In this document: positions 9,003-15,771 of the stretch, piece by piece
Layout of the letters: each line of letters starts with the position of its first letter
How positions within the stretch are numbered: the first letter of the stretch is position 1
DNA from: Bacteroidia bacterium
GTDB taxonomy: Bacteria; Bacteroidota; Bacteroidia; Bacteroidales; Rikenellaceae
Reading direction: 5' to 3'
Assembly: GCA_025999315.1 (NCBI GenBank)
Contig: BNXD01000035.1
Location: forward strand, 1 to 15,878
Length of the DNA stretch: 15,878 nt
Made by a program: the position numbers and the translations under genes
The notes under the pieces: model-generated
The model's database searches: none
What the model saw: the letters and a program-made list of their open reading frames with translations, nothing else
Told to the model about the DNA's origin: nothing

Positions 9003-9142
9003 TTTTGAGGTTCAACTACCAATTTGCCTAATATCAAATCAATTATAATTCACAAGATTCACGTTAAAATAATGGCTCAAGATAACTTTAGCGGATATTT
9101 TCTGAGGTTTACAGGCAAAACCGGGTGGATTTTCGTTTTGCG

Positions 9143-9168
9143 GCGGCGCGGTTGCGCCGCGACTTTTT
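9143..9168 (+). terminator. GC hairpin followed by T5, terminator-like
   Basis: GCGGCGC (9143-9149) pairs perfectly with GCGCCGC (9154-9160) around a GGTT loop, followed by GAC and five T residues at 9164-9168. No + strand gene immediately upstream needs it, so it may be a back-up terminator or part of a leader of the phosphate permease transcript. Confidence 0.45.
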
Positions 9169-9212
9169 GTTTGCCGGCACGACCGGAGCGCATCCTTATA
9201 GCCACTCCATCA

Positions 9213-9243
9213 AACCGGCGCTGCGCCATGCCGAGCGCCGGTT
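9213..9243. other. Perfect 10-bp stem hairpin upstream of the phosphate permease
   Basis: AACCGGCGCT (9213-9222) is the exact reverse complement of AGCGCCGGTT (9234-9243), with an 11-base loop. The sequence after it (CTTGAGATTTTT) has a delayed T-run, so weak terminator activity or an mRNA structure is possible. Confidence 0.5.
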
Positions 9244-9322
9244 CTTGAGATTTTTACACCCCACCATCACCTTCCTTAAACAAAAAAGCGCACAAGACCC
9301 TGCAAAAACTGTGAGGTTTTGT

Positions 9323-9330
9323 TAATTTTG
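9323..9330 (+). promoter_or_regulatory. Possible Bacteroidetes -7 element (TAATTTTG)
   Basis: TAATTTTG fits the TAnnTTTG -7 consensus of the Bacteroidetes housekeeping sigma factor and lies about 60 bp before the phosphate permease start. No good TTTG -33 element is seen at the usual distance, so this is only a candidate. Confidence 0.3.
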
Positions 9331-9388
9331 TCTCAGGTTTTCGGCCCCACATCGGGACCGGCAGTGTATGTCAATCAATTGCAGTCGA

Positions 9389-11644
9389 ATGGATCATTTT
9401 TTCATCATCGTTCTCGTTTTTTTGGGCCTGCTGGCCGTGTTCGATCTCTTTGTGGGCGTGAGCAACGACGCCGTGAATTTTCTCAACTCGGCGATCGGCT
9501 CGCGCGTGGCGTCGTTCAGGGTGGTCATGATGGTGGCCAGCCTCGGCGTGCTGATCGGGGCCACATTCTCCAGCGGCATGATGGAGATCGCCCGAAGCGG
9601 CGTATTCCATCCCGAGATGTTCTCCTTCAGGGAGATAATGATAATCTTCTTCGGGGTGATGATCACCGACGTGCTGCTGCTCGACATCTTCAACTCGCTG
9701 GGCCTGCCGACCTCGACCACCGTCTCGATAGTTTTCGAGCTGTTGGGAGGCGCAGTCGCGGCGGCGGCCTACAAACTGTGGAACTCGAACGCGGCGGGTC
9801 ATGTGAGCGACTATATCAACAACGAGAAGGCGCTGGCCATCATTTCGGGCATTCTGATCTCGGTGGTGGTGGCGTTCATCGCCGGACTGGTGATCCAATA
9901 TCTCTGCCGCCTGATCTTTACGTTCCGCTATCAGAAGACCTATAAATACTGGGGGGCCGTCTTCGGCGGGATAGCCCTGACGGCCATCATCTACTTTCTG
10001 GTGATGAAGGGCGCCAAGGGTTCGTCGTTCATGCGGCCCGAGTATGTGGCATGGATCGAGCAACACACTCTGTCGATACTGTTTTATACGTTCCTGTCGC
10101 TGACCGCGCTGTTCGAGCTGCTGATCTACCTTTTCAAGGCCAACATCCTGAAGGTGGTGATTCTGGCCGGAACGTTCGCGCTGGCTTTCGCCTTCGCAGG
10201 CAATGACCTGGTCAACTTCGTCGGCGTGCCCATAGCCGCCCTGGACAGCTATATGAACTTCACATCCAGCGGGGGCGGCAATTCCGATCTGTTCATGATG
10301 GAGGGGCTGCGCAAGTCTATTCCAACCCCAACGGGGTTGTTGCTGCTGGCGGGGGCGATAATGGTCTTCACGCTGTGGGTGTCTAAAAAGGCGCGGCGCG
10401 TCATCGAGACCTCCATCAATCTGAGCAGCAGCAGTCGCGGAGCCAAAGAACAGTTCGGCTCGTCGCTCTTCGGCCGTACGATCGTTCGGGGGTCGATCAA
10501 GTTCGGCAAGGCGATGCACCAGATACTCCCCGGCTCGCTGTTCGGTTTTCTCGACCGGCGCATGGAGATCCCGCCCCACAAAAAGGGCGAGGTCGTGTTG
10601 CCGTTCGACCACATACGCGCGTCGATCAATCTGGTGGTTTCGGCCATACTGATCGCCTTGGCCACCTCGCTCAAACTGCCGCTGTCGACCACCTACGTAA
10701 CGTTCATGGTGGCGATGGGTTCGTCGCTGGCCGACGGAGCGTGGGACCGCGAGAGCGCCGTCTACCGCGTCTCGGGTGTGATGACGGTCATCGGCGGGTG
10801 GTTCACCACTGCGCTGTGCGCCTTCACGCTCTGTCTGGCGGTTACCATGTTGATACTCTGGGGCGGCAACTGGGCGGCCATAGCGCTGATGGCGCTTGTT
10901 ACGCTGGTGGTGGTCAAGTCGAACCTGCTGCCCGGCAAGAAAAACGCCACAAAGGAGGAGTTCGGCGACGCGGTGGACAAGGTGGCGATATGCAGCAATG
11001 TCAATTCGGCCGTCTCGAGCTATCACAAAGCCATCATCGCCCTCTACGAGAAGACGCTCAACGATTTCGAGAGCGAAAACCGCCGTCAGCTGCGCAAGGA
11101 CAAAAGCGAGGCGCTCGGCCTGTATGAAGAGGTAACACGGCGGCGGGCCGAATATTACCGTCTGGCCATAAACGGCAGCGCCGATCCCGACAACAAGGTC
11201 GAACGGGATGCCCGCCACTACTACTATCGCGTGTTCACCAATCTGAAAGAGATATGCCACAGCCTGCGGGGGGTGGTCGGCACGACTCACAACCATGTCG
11301 ACAACAATCACCACGTCTTCGAGGGGCAGCTCAGAGAGAATCTGTTCGCGATGATCGACGATCTGAAATCGCTGCGCCGATTTATCAACGAGTTCGTTAC
11401 GGACCCCTCGAACGACGACACCCGCCTGACCGAACGCGCCCAGCAGAGCATCGACCGCATCAACGACATGCAGCTGCAACTGCTCTCGAACATCGACAGC
11501 GAACAACTCTCGCTGCGGCGTAGCGAGCTGTATCTCAATTTTTTGCTATTCTCGCGCGACATAGTCAATCGATTCATGCTCATAGCTCTGCTTCAACACG
11601 AGCTAAACGAAAAATGCGGCCTCACGCCGGAAAAGACGGATTAA
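9389..11644 (+). CDS. PiT-family inorganic phosphate permease with C-terminal PhoU-like domain
   Basis: Integral inner-membrane transporter, probably a cation-coupled phosphate symporter of the PiT (PF01384) family. Both halves of the internally duplicated family signature are visible: [16 protein letters not shown] near residue 23 and [16 protein letters not shown] in the second half. Many hydrophobic segments lie between them, with LPTSTTVS and [15 protein letters not shown] as further PiT-type elements. After the last membrane segment, about 235 residues form a charged helical region (from about [14 protein letters not shown] to the end) that resembles PhoU-like domains found at the end of long Bacteroidetes PiT proteins. 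I chose ATG 9389 (MDHFFIIV, 751 residues) because the hydrophobic segment begins there; an in-frame ATG at 9368 would add MSINCSR and cannot be excluded. lpxD follows after 58 bp without a clear terminator. The identification is firm; coupling ion and regulation are inferred. Confidence 0.92.
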   Translation: MDHFFIIVLVFLGLLAVFDLFVGVSNDAVNFLNSAIGSRVASFRVVMMVASLGVLIGATFSSGMMEIARSGVFHPEMFSFREIMIIFFGVMITDVLLLDIFNSLGLPTSTTVSIVFELLGGAVAAAAYKLWNSNAAGHVSDYINNEKALAIISGILISVVVAFIAGLVIQYLCRLIFTFRYQKTYKYWGAVFGGIALTAIIYFLVMKGAKGSSFMRPEYVAWIEQHTLSILFYTFLSLTALFELLIYLFKANILKVVILAGTFALAFAFAGNDLVNFVGVPIAALDSYMNFTSSGGGNSDLFMMEGLRKSIPTPTGLLLLAGAIMVFTLWVSKKARRVIETSINLSSSSRGAKEQFGSSLFGRTIVRGSIKFGKAMHQILPGSLFGFLDRRMEIPPHKKGEVVLPFDHIRASINLVVSAILIALATSLKLPLSTTYVTFMVAMGSSLADGAWDRESAVYRVSGVMTVIGGWFTTALCAFTLCLAVTMLILWGGNWAAIALMALVTLVVVKSNLLPGKKNATKEEFGDAVDKVAICSNVNSAVSSYHKAIIALYEKTLNDFESENRRQLRKDKSEALGLYEEVTRRRAEYYRLAINGSADPDNKVERDARHYYYRVFTNLKEICHSLRGVVGTTHNHVDNNHHVFEGQLRENLFAMIDDLKSLRRFINEFVTDPSNDDTRLTERAQQSIDRINDMQLQLLSNIDSEQLSLRRSELYLNFLLFSRDIVNRFMLIALLQHELNEKCGLTPEKTD

Positions 11645-11702
11645 GTTCGGGTCTTGTTTCAATGCACAACACGCACCATTCACCTTAAAACCAACCACTG
11701 AG

Positions 11703-12737
11703 ATGGAATTTACTGCCGAAATGATTGCCGGGTTTCTCGGCGGGGATATTGTCGGGGACAAGGATGTCCGGGTCAATACGTTTGCCAAGATCGAAGAGGG
11801 TATTCCGGGCGCGCTCTCTTTTCTGTCGAACCTCAAGTACGAACAATATCTCTATCGGACGCTCTCGTCGGTGGTGATCGTCAACCGCGATTTCAAGCCG
11901 GCGAATCCCGTGACGGCGACGATGATCAGGGTGGACGATGCCTACGGCAGTTTTGCCAAACTGCTGGAGCTCTACAACGCCAGCCGGCAGCGCAAGAGCG
12001 GCGTCAGCAAGAAGGCCTCGGTGAGCGAGTCGGCCCGTATGGGCGGCGACTGTTATGTGGGCGATTTTGCGGTGGTGGACGACAACGCCCGGGTTGGCGA
12101 CCGTTGCTCGATCTATCCGCAGGTCTATGTGGGTGAGAATGTTATCCTGGGCGACAATGTTACCCTCTACCCCGGAGTGAAGATCTACGAGGGTTGCAAG
12201 CTGGGCAACAATGTTGTGATCCATGCCGGTACGGTCATCGGCAGCGACGGGTTCGGTTTCGCGCCCAACGAGCGGGGCGAGTACGACAAAATCCCCCAGA
12301 TCGGCATCGTGATCATCGAGGACAACGTGGAGATCGGGGCCAACACCTGCGTCGACCGTGCGACGATGGGCGCCACGGTCATCAAACGCGGGGTGAAGCT
12401 CGACAACCTGATCCAGATCGCCCACAACGTGGTCATCGGCGAGAACACCGTCTCGGCGGCGCAACTGGGCGTGGCCGGCTCGACCAAGATCGGCTCGGGG
12501 TGCATGATCGGCGGACAGGTGGGCTTCGTGGGGCACCTGCACATCGGCGACAATGTCCAGGTAGCCTCCAAGTCGGGCGTACTCGCCAATGTCTCGGACA
12601 GAGAGATGGTGATGGGTTTTCCGGCTTTCAGGGCGGGCGATTTCAAACGCTCGTTCGCCATGTTCAAAAGCCTGCCCAAGCTGGCCAACTCGATCTACTC
12701 TCTCGAAAAGCAGGTCGCCAAACTCGAAGACAAGTAA
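11703..12737 (+). CDS. lpxD: UDP-3-O-acylglucosamine N-acyltransferase LpxD
   Basis: Cytoplasmic trimeric acyltransferase that adds a hydroxyacyl chain from acyl-ACP to the 2-amino group of UDP-3-O-acylglucosamine, the third step of lipid A synthesis. The 344-residue length is normal. Residues about 1-100 form the N-terminal uridine-binding domain ([16 protein letters not shown]). From about residue 105 runs a left-handed beta-helix of hexapeptide repeats ([43 protein letters not shown]). The catalytic His is H241 in [17 protein letters not shown], corresponding to E. coli H239. A C-terminal helix ends the protein ([19 protein letters not shown]). ATG 11703 follows an A/C-rich leader without a Shine-Dalgarno. 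Unlike many relatives, no lpxC/fabZ or lpxA gene follows; a 452-bp non-coding gap does. Confidence 0.96.
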   Translation: MEFTAEMIAGFLGGDIVGDKDVRVNTFAKIEEGIPGALSFLSNLKYEQYLYRTLSSVVIVNRDFKPANPVTATMIRVDDAYGSFAKLLELYNASRQRKSGVSKKASVSESARMGGDCYVGDFAVVDDNARVGDRCSIYPQVYVGENVILGDNVTLYPGVKIYEGCKLGNNVVIHAGTVIGSDGFGFAPNERGEYDKIPQIGIVIIEDNVEIGANTCVDRATMGATVIKRGVKLDNLIQIAHNVVIGENTVSAAQLGVAGSTKIGSGCMIGGQVGFVGHLHIGDNVQVASKSGVLANVSDREMVMGFPAFRAGDFKRSFAMFKSLPKLANSIYSLEKQVAKLEDK

Positions 12738-12920
12738 AGCCCGCTTTCACAGTTACGAGCAGCGGCGGGGGTGATGAGGAATATCAAGGTGTTTTTTCTT
12801 GATCCCGGCGTTGGCAACCGCATCTGAAATCAGGGCGTACGGGTGTGGGGCAGCCCGAGCGGTTGACTCTATGTGACGGACAAAACGGCCAATAATGCGA
12901 CTTGCGAGTTGGGATTTTCC

Positions 12921-13004
12921 ATGTCCCCCTGAGCCTGTCGAAGGGTCTCGGACTTTACTGTTAGATCAGTTATCCCGAGATGCTTCGCTTCGCTCGGCAT
13001 GACA
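12921..13004. repeat. Palindromic intergenic repeat, copy C (core only)
   Basis: An 84-bp core with the same arms as copies A and B: TGTCCCCCTGAGC and GTCGAAGGGTCTCGG on the left, CCGAGATGCTTCG and GCTCGGCATGACA on the right. It lacks the 108-bp tail seen at 8685-8792 and 8895-9002, so core and tail are separable modules. Confidence 0.85.
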
Positions 13005-13104
13005 CGGTAAATTTCAACTCTTAATTCGCATAAAGGAGGCCAATGACAGCAATTTACGGCGCCGGGGCTCTGCTGCTCACCGCCAAACAGGTGATCATCA
13101 ATGC

Positions 13105-13145
13105 CGAAACAAAAAATGATTTTGTAATAATTATTATATTTTACG
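13105..13145 (+). promoter_or_regulatory. AT-rich probable promoter region of lolD
   Basis: The stretch is strikingly AT-rich compared with its surroundings and includes GATTTTGTAATAATTATTAT followed by ATTTTAC. TATATTTT (13135-13142) is one base from the TAnnTTTG -7 consensus, and a TTTG at 13121-13124 is nearer to it than normal for a -33 element. The precise start site cannot be fixed by eye. Confidence 0.3.
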
Positions 13146-13189
13146 AGACTCTTCAGAAAAGTGCATGAAGGCGAAAAATAGGGCGCAAA

Positions 13190-13840
13190 ATGATAAAGGC
13201 CAAGGGAATACATAAGAGTTACGGCTCGTTGGAGGTGCTCAGGGGGGTCGATCTGGAGGTTCGGCAGGGAGAGGTCGTGTCGGTTGTAGGCGCCAGCGGG
13301 GCGGGCAAGACGACGCTGTTGCAGATACTCGGCACTTTGTCGCGCCCCAACAGCGGAACGGTGGAGATCGCCGGCCAACGGATCGATGGCATGAGCGACA
13401 ACGCACTGAGCGACTTTCGCAACCGCAACCTGGGGTTCGTGTTTCAATTCCACCACCTGCTGCCCGAATTTACCGCTTTTGAGAATGTTTGTCTGCCGGG
13501 ATACATCTCGCACAGGCCGCGTCGCCAGGTCGAGCAGCGTGCCGAAGAACTGATGGAGCTGCTGGCAATGAGCCACAGGATCAACCACAAACCGTCGGAA
13601 CTTTCGGGTGGAGAGCAGCAACGGGTGGCCATAGCGCGGGCTCTGATCAACACCCCGTCGGTGGTGCTCGCCGACGAGCCGTCGGGCAACCTCGACAGCC
13701 ACAATCGCCAGGAGATACACCGCCTGTTCTTCGAGTTGCGCGACAAATTGGGCCAAACATTTGTCATCGTAACTCATGACGAACAAATGGCATCGATGGC
13801 CGACCGTGTCGTTCAGATGTCCGACGGATTGATCCTGTGA
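13190..13840 (+). CDS. lolD: LolD-type ABC transporter ATPase (lipoprotein release)
   Basis: 216-residue cytoplasmic ATPase of the LolD/MacB-like group, which powers transfer of outer-membrane lipoproteins from the inner membrane to a periplasmic carrier. All ABC motifs are intact: Walker A GASGAGKT (34-41), Q-loop Gln86 in FVFQFHHLLPEFTAFENV (a LolD-like segment), signature LSGGEQ (138-143), Walker B VVLADEP (158-164, catalytic Glu163), D-loop SGNLD and H-loop His196 in VIVTHD. Length matches the family. ATG 13190 follows an A-rich leader. No LolC/LolE or FtsX-like permease gene is present in the window, so its membrane partner must be encoded elsewhere. A DUF2400 gene starts 49 bp downstream. 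The LolD subfamily call is good, but a FtsE- or MacB-like ATPase serving another permease cannot be fully excluded. Confidence 0.88.
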   Translation: MIKAKGIHKSYGSLEVLRGVDLEVRQGEVVSVVGASGAGKTTLLQILGTLSRPNSGTVEIAGQRIDGMSDNALSDFRNRNLGFVFQFHHLLPEFTAFENVCLPGYISHRPRRQVEQRAEELMELLAMSHRINHKPSELSGGEQQRVAIARALINTPSVVLADEPSGNLDSHNRQEIHRLFFELRDKLGQTFVIVTHDEQMASMADRVVQMSDGLIL

Positions 13841-13889
13841 AAAGGGTCGAGCAAAACAACCATAAATCGCCACGCTTTTTGTACCATAT

Positions 13890-14654
13890 ATGACGCATGA
13901 AGAACTGCGAGAGACGCTCGAGACGCTCTGCGAACGATACAATAACGCCGATTTTATTGCGGACGATCCGATCGGTATCCCGCATCGCTATAGCCGTCAG
14001 GAGGATATAGAGATCAGCGGATTCCTCTCGGCCACGATCGCCTGGGGCAATCGCAAGGCGATCGTGCGCAGCTGCGGCAGGATGATGGAGCATCTCGACC
14101 ACGCTCCGTTCGATTTTGTTGTCGGGGCGTCGGAGCGGGAGCTGGCCCATCTGGCCAGCTATGTTCACCGCACGTTCAACGGTGGCGACCTGATGGCATT
14201 CGTCTTGTCGCTCAGACAGATCGCAGCCAGATATGGGTCGCTCGGCGGGTGGTTTCAGACGGCATGGCGGCAGAGCGGCGACATGCGGCGGGTGCTGTCG
14301 ATGTTCAGGCGCGAGTTTTTCGATCTGGAGCATCCCGCAAGGGCCGAAAAACACCTCTCGTCGATCGACAAAGGCGCTGCATGCAAGCGACTTAACATGT
14401 TTCTGCGCTGGATGGTGCGCCGCGACGATCGCGGGGTCGACTTCGGGTTGTGGCGCGACATACCGATGTCGGCGCTCTACCTCCCGCTGGATGTGCACAG
14501 CGGCAACACGGGGCGTGAACTGGGGTTGCTGACGCGCCGACAGAACGACTGGAAGGCTGTCGAGGAGATCACCGAAGCGCTGCGCAGCTTCGACCCCACG
14601 GACCCGGTGCGCTATGACTTCGCCCTGTTCGGAGTGGGGATCAACAAGGGATAG
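13890..14654 (+). CDS. DUF2400 / TIGR02757 family protein, function unknown
   Basis: 254-residue soluble protein without a signal peptide or membrane segments. It matches what I know of the TIGR02757/DUF2400 family by its characteristic blocks: an N-terminal ADPIG-like motif here as DDPIGIPHRY, then EISGFLSATIAWGNRKAI, a central F-x-x-R-x-F-F-D-L block, KRLNMFLRWMVRRDDRGVDF, the DVHSGNTGRELGLL block, and a C-terminal DPVRYDFALFGVG. The R-K-x-x-I and conserved D/H/N residues hint at nucleic-acid or nucleotide binding and an enzymatic centre, but no activity is established to my knowledge. It lies between lolD (49 bp upstream) and trmN6 (61 bp downstream) in the same direction, so these may be co-transcribed. 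The start ATG 13890 gives the expected MTHEELRETLETLCERYN opening. Confidence 0.85.
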   Translation: MTHEELRETLETLCERYNNADFIADDPIGIPHRYSRQEDIEISGFLSATIAWGNRKAIVRSCGRMMEHLDHAPFDFVVGASERELAHLASYVHRTFNGGDLMAFVLSLRQIAARYGSLGGWFQTAWRQSGDMRRVLSMFRREFFDLEHPARAEKHLSSIDKGAACKRLNMFLRWMVRRDDRGVDFGLWRDIPMSALYLPLDVHSGNTGRELGLLTRRQNDWKAVEEITEALRSFDPTDPVRYDFALFGVGINKG

Positions 14655-14669
14655 CAGGCTGATTTTTAT

Positions 14670-14683
14670 GTAATATATATTAC
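14670..14683. promoter_or_regulatory. Perfect 14-bp AT palindrome before trmN6
   Basis: GTAATATATATTAC is its own reverse complement and lies in the 61-bp gap between the DUF2400 gene and trmN6, directly followed by T6G (TACTTTTTTG, a loose -7-like element). It could be an operator or part of an internal promoter; short AT palindromes also arise by chance. Confidence 0.3.
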
Positions 14684-14715
14684 TTTTTTGCCGATGGGCG
14701 TCGCCTGAGGTCGAT

Positions 14716-15504
14716 ATGTTTACATTCAAGCAATTTCACGTAGAAGACGATCGCTGTGCCATGAAGGTGGGCACCGACGGGGTTCTTCTGGGGGCGTGGT
14801 TCGATATTGAGATGGATGTGCCTGGAGAGGAAGAGCCTGATCCTCAAGTGCGGCCTCATCGCATCCTCGACATAGGGACGGGCTGCGGATTGATCGCTCT
14901 GATGGCAGCTCAGCGTGTGGCGGCGGGGCAAGCGGCTAACACAGATGCTGTTGTCGCTCTGCCTGCAGTACATGTTGACGCGATAGACATCGATCGGGGG
15001 TGCATCGCCGATGCGCAGGTCAATGTGAGCAAATCTCCGTGGGGCGATGCCATAACGTTGTGGCACAAATCTCTGGATGAATTTGCACAGATCGCGCCGC
15101 GGGCAGCATACGACCGCATAGTCTCCAATCCTCCCTACTTTTCCAACTCGCTGTTGCCGCCCGATCGGGGCCGGGCGACGGCGCGGCACACGTTTTCGCT
15201 CTCCCTCACACAACTTGTCAGCAAGGCCGCCGGTTTGCTCAAGAGCGGGGGACTGTTGTCGGCGATACTCCCAGTATCTGAAACAGAGCAGTTTATGGCC
15301 GCGTGCATCTCGGCAGGGCTCTGCCTGCATCGTATGGTCGAGGTGCGTCCCTTCGCCGGGGCGTCGCCCAAAAGAGCGTTGCTCGAGGCAGGGTTCGCCC
15401 CCAGGGAACCACAGCGCGGCACGCTGACAATTCACGAAGCCAACCACGAAGAGTACACCGCCGAATACCGCTCGCTGACCAAAGAGTTCTATCTCAAGTT
15501 CTAA
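14716..15504 (+). CDS. trmN6: tRNA1(Val) (adenine(37)-N6)-methyltransferase, TrmN6/YfiC-like
   Basis: Cytoplasmic SAM-dependent methyltransferase predicted to methylate N6 of A37 in tRNA1(Val). The start MFTFKQFHVEDDRCAMKVGT followed by DGVLLGAW is the typical YfiC opening. The SAM-binding motif I is LDIGTGCGLIALMAAQR (Asp52). The N6-adenine catalytic motif is NPPYF beginning at Asn138, within RIVSNPPYFSNSL. The C-terminal half carries KSGGLLSAILPVSE and VRPFAGASPKRALLEAGF, also family features. At 262 residues it is somewhat longer than the usual 235-245, because of two insertions: an acidic loop at about 35-46 (VPGEEEPDPQV) and a stretch at about 74-86 (GQAANTDAVVALPA). Neither disrupts a motif. 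It is the last gene of the lolD/DUF2400/trmN6 run. Confidence 0.9.
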   Translation: MFTFKQFHVEDDRCAMKVGTDGVLLGAWFDIEMDVPGEEEPDPQVRPHRILDIGTGCGLIALMAAQRVAAGQAANTDAVVALPAVHVDAIDIDRGCIADAQVNVSKSPWGDAITLWHKSLDEFAQIAPRAAYDRIVSNPPYFSNSLLPPDRGRATARHTFSLSLTQLVSKAAGLLKSGGLLSAILPVSETEQFMAACISAGLCLHRMVEVRPFAGASPKRALLEAGFAPREPQRGTLTIHEANHEEYTAEYRSLTKEFYLKF

Positions 15505-15524
15505 AGGCCTGTTGGCTTTATTTT
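15503..15524 (+). terminator. Weak terminator-like hairpin after trmN6
   Basis: AAAGGCC (15503-15509) can pair with GGCTTT (15514-15519) around TGTT with one bulged G, followed by ATTTT. The stem is short and overlaps the stop codon, so termination would be inefficient. Confidence 0.35.
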
Positions 15525-15608
15525 CGTTGTGCGGTTAAAGGTTGGTTTAAAATAGTCAAATCAAAGCCAAGACAGCTTGTTCAGAAAGTGCGAAGCCAAG
15601 CCGCCATT

Positions 15609-15634
15609 GGCGGGCAAAGGAACGCCCGCCTTTC
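15609..15634 (+). terminator. GC hairpin with T-rich trailer
   Basis: GGCGGGC (15609-15615) pairs with GCCCGCC (15624-15630) around AAAGGAAC and is followed by TTTC. It could terminate read-through from trmN6 about 125 bp after its stop codon. The short T-run limits confidence. Confidence 0.45.
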
Positions 15635-15644
15635 TCCTCGTCGC

Positions 15645-15735
15645 TCGGCATAGTTGCGAGTAAACTCGCCTCTGCGCTCACTCCTTCGTCGATTCGCACC
15701 TCGGCAGAGTTTTCGAGCGAGCTCGACTCTGCCCT
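15645..15735. repeat. Two diverged hairpin-forming direct repeats
   Basis: CTCGGCATAGTTGCGAGTAA near 15645 followed by ACTCGCCTCTGCGCTC resembles CTCGGCAGAGTTTTCGAGCG near 15702 followed by AGCTCGACTCTGCCCTC. In the second unit GGCAGAGT (15703-15710) and ACTCTGCC (15726-15733) pair perfectly, with an inner CGAG/CTCG; in the first unit GCGAG-TAAA-CTCGC pairs. These look like remnants of another intergenic repeat family. Confidence 0.4.
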
Positions 15736-15748
15736 CGGTTTGTCGATT

Positions 15749-15771
15749 GGCTCTTTTTCTAAAAAAGAGCC
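15749..15771. terminator. Symmetric A/T-flanked hairpin, possible bidirectional terminator
   Basis: GGCTCTTTTT (15749-15758) and AAAAAGAGCC (15762-15771) form a perfect 10-bp stem with a CTA loop. There is no T-run after the stem on either strand (CGCCCCGC follows on +), so classical termination is doubtful. Confidence 0.3.

Larger units (their letters stand above)
8507..9065. mobile_element. MITE-like element: 19-bp terminal inverted repeats with AAAAT flanks
   Basis: The left arm AACGTGAATCTTGTGAATT (8507-8525) is the exact reverse complement of AATTCACAAGATTCACGTT (9047-9065). Immediately outside, AAAAT occurs at 8502-8506 and again at 9066-9070, as expected for a 5-bp target-site duplication; counting the shared ends, TAAAATAA is repeated at 8501-8508 and 9065-9072. 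The 559-bp interior encodes no transposase and contains two palindromic repeat copies. That is the layout of a non-autonomous element, but AT-rich flanks make a chance match of the 5-mer possible, and no family is recognised. Confidence 0.45.
8429..9388. other. 960-bp structured non-coding region
   Basis: No convincing gene was found on either strand. Contents in order are: a small hairpin (CCGAAG 8453-8458 with CTTCGG 8467-8472); a 19-bp inverted repeat left arm at 8507-8525; two copies of a palindromic intergenic repeat (8610-8792 and 8811-9002); the right inverted-repeat arm at 9047-9065; two strong GC hairpins (9143-9160 and 9213-9243); and a possible promoter for the phosphate permease near 9323. 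A small ORF from ATG 9072 to 9248 (58 codons) reads through both hairpins and has no recognisable family, so it is not called as a gene. Confidence 0.8.
12738..13189. other. 452-bp non-coding region with a palindromic repeat
   Basis: No gene is supported on either strand. A weak hairpin (ATCAAG 12783-12788 with CTTGAT 12798-12803, T-rich loop) is the only terminator-like structure after lpxD, and it lacks a trailing T-run. Copy C of the intergenic palindrome sits at 12921-13004. An AT-rich stretch at about 13105-13145 precedes lolD and probably holds its promoter. Confidence 0.75.

Noticed and set aside
9072-9248. Small + strand ORF of 58 codons (MAQDNFSGYFLRFTGKTG...)
   Set aside because: It runs through two perfect hairpins, has no recognised family and shifts to Arg/Cys/Pro-rich composition after about 20 codons. 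It may be a remnant, but evidence is too weak to call.
9371-11506. Minus-strand ORF of 711 codons opposite the phosphate permease
   Set aside because: The + strand frame has clear PiT signatures. The antisense product is His/Gln/Asp-rich with no recognised domain.
12869-13942. Minus-strand ORF of 357 codons across the gap before lolD
   Set aside because: It is antisense to lolD for most of its length, and its end (VMPSEAKHL...ETLRQAQGD) is the well-known spurious translation of the palindromic intergenic repeat.
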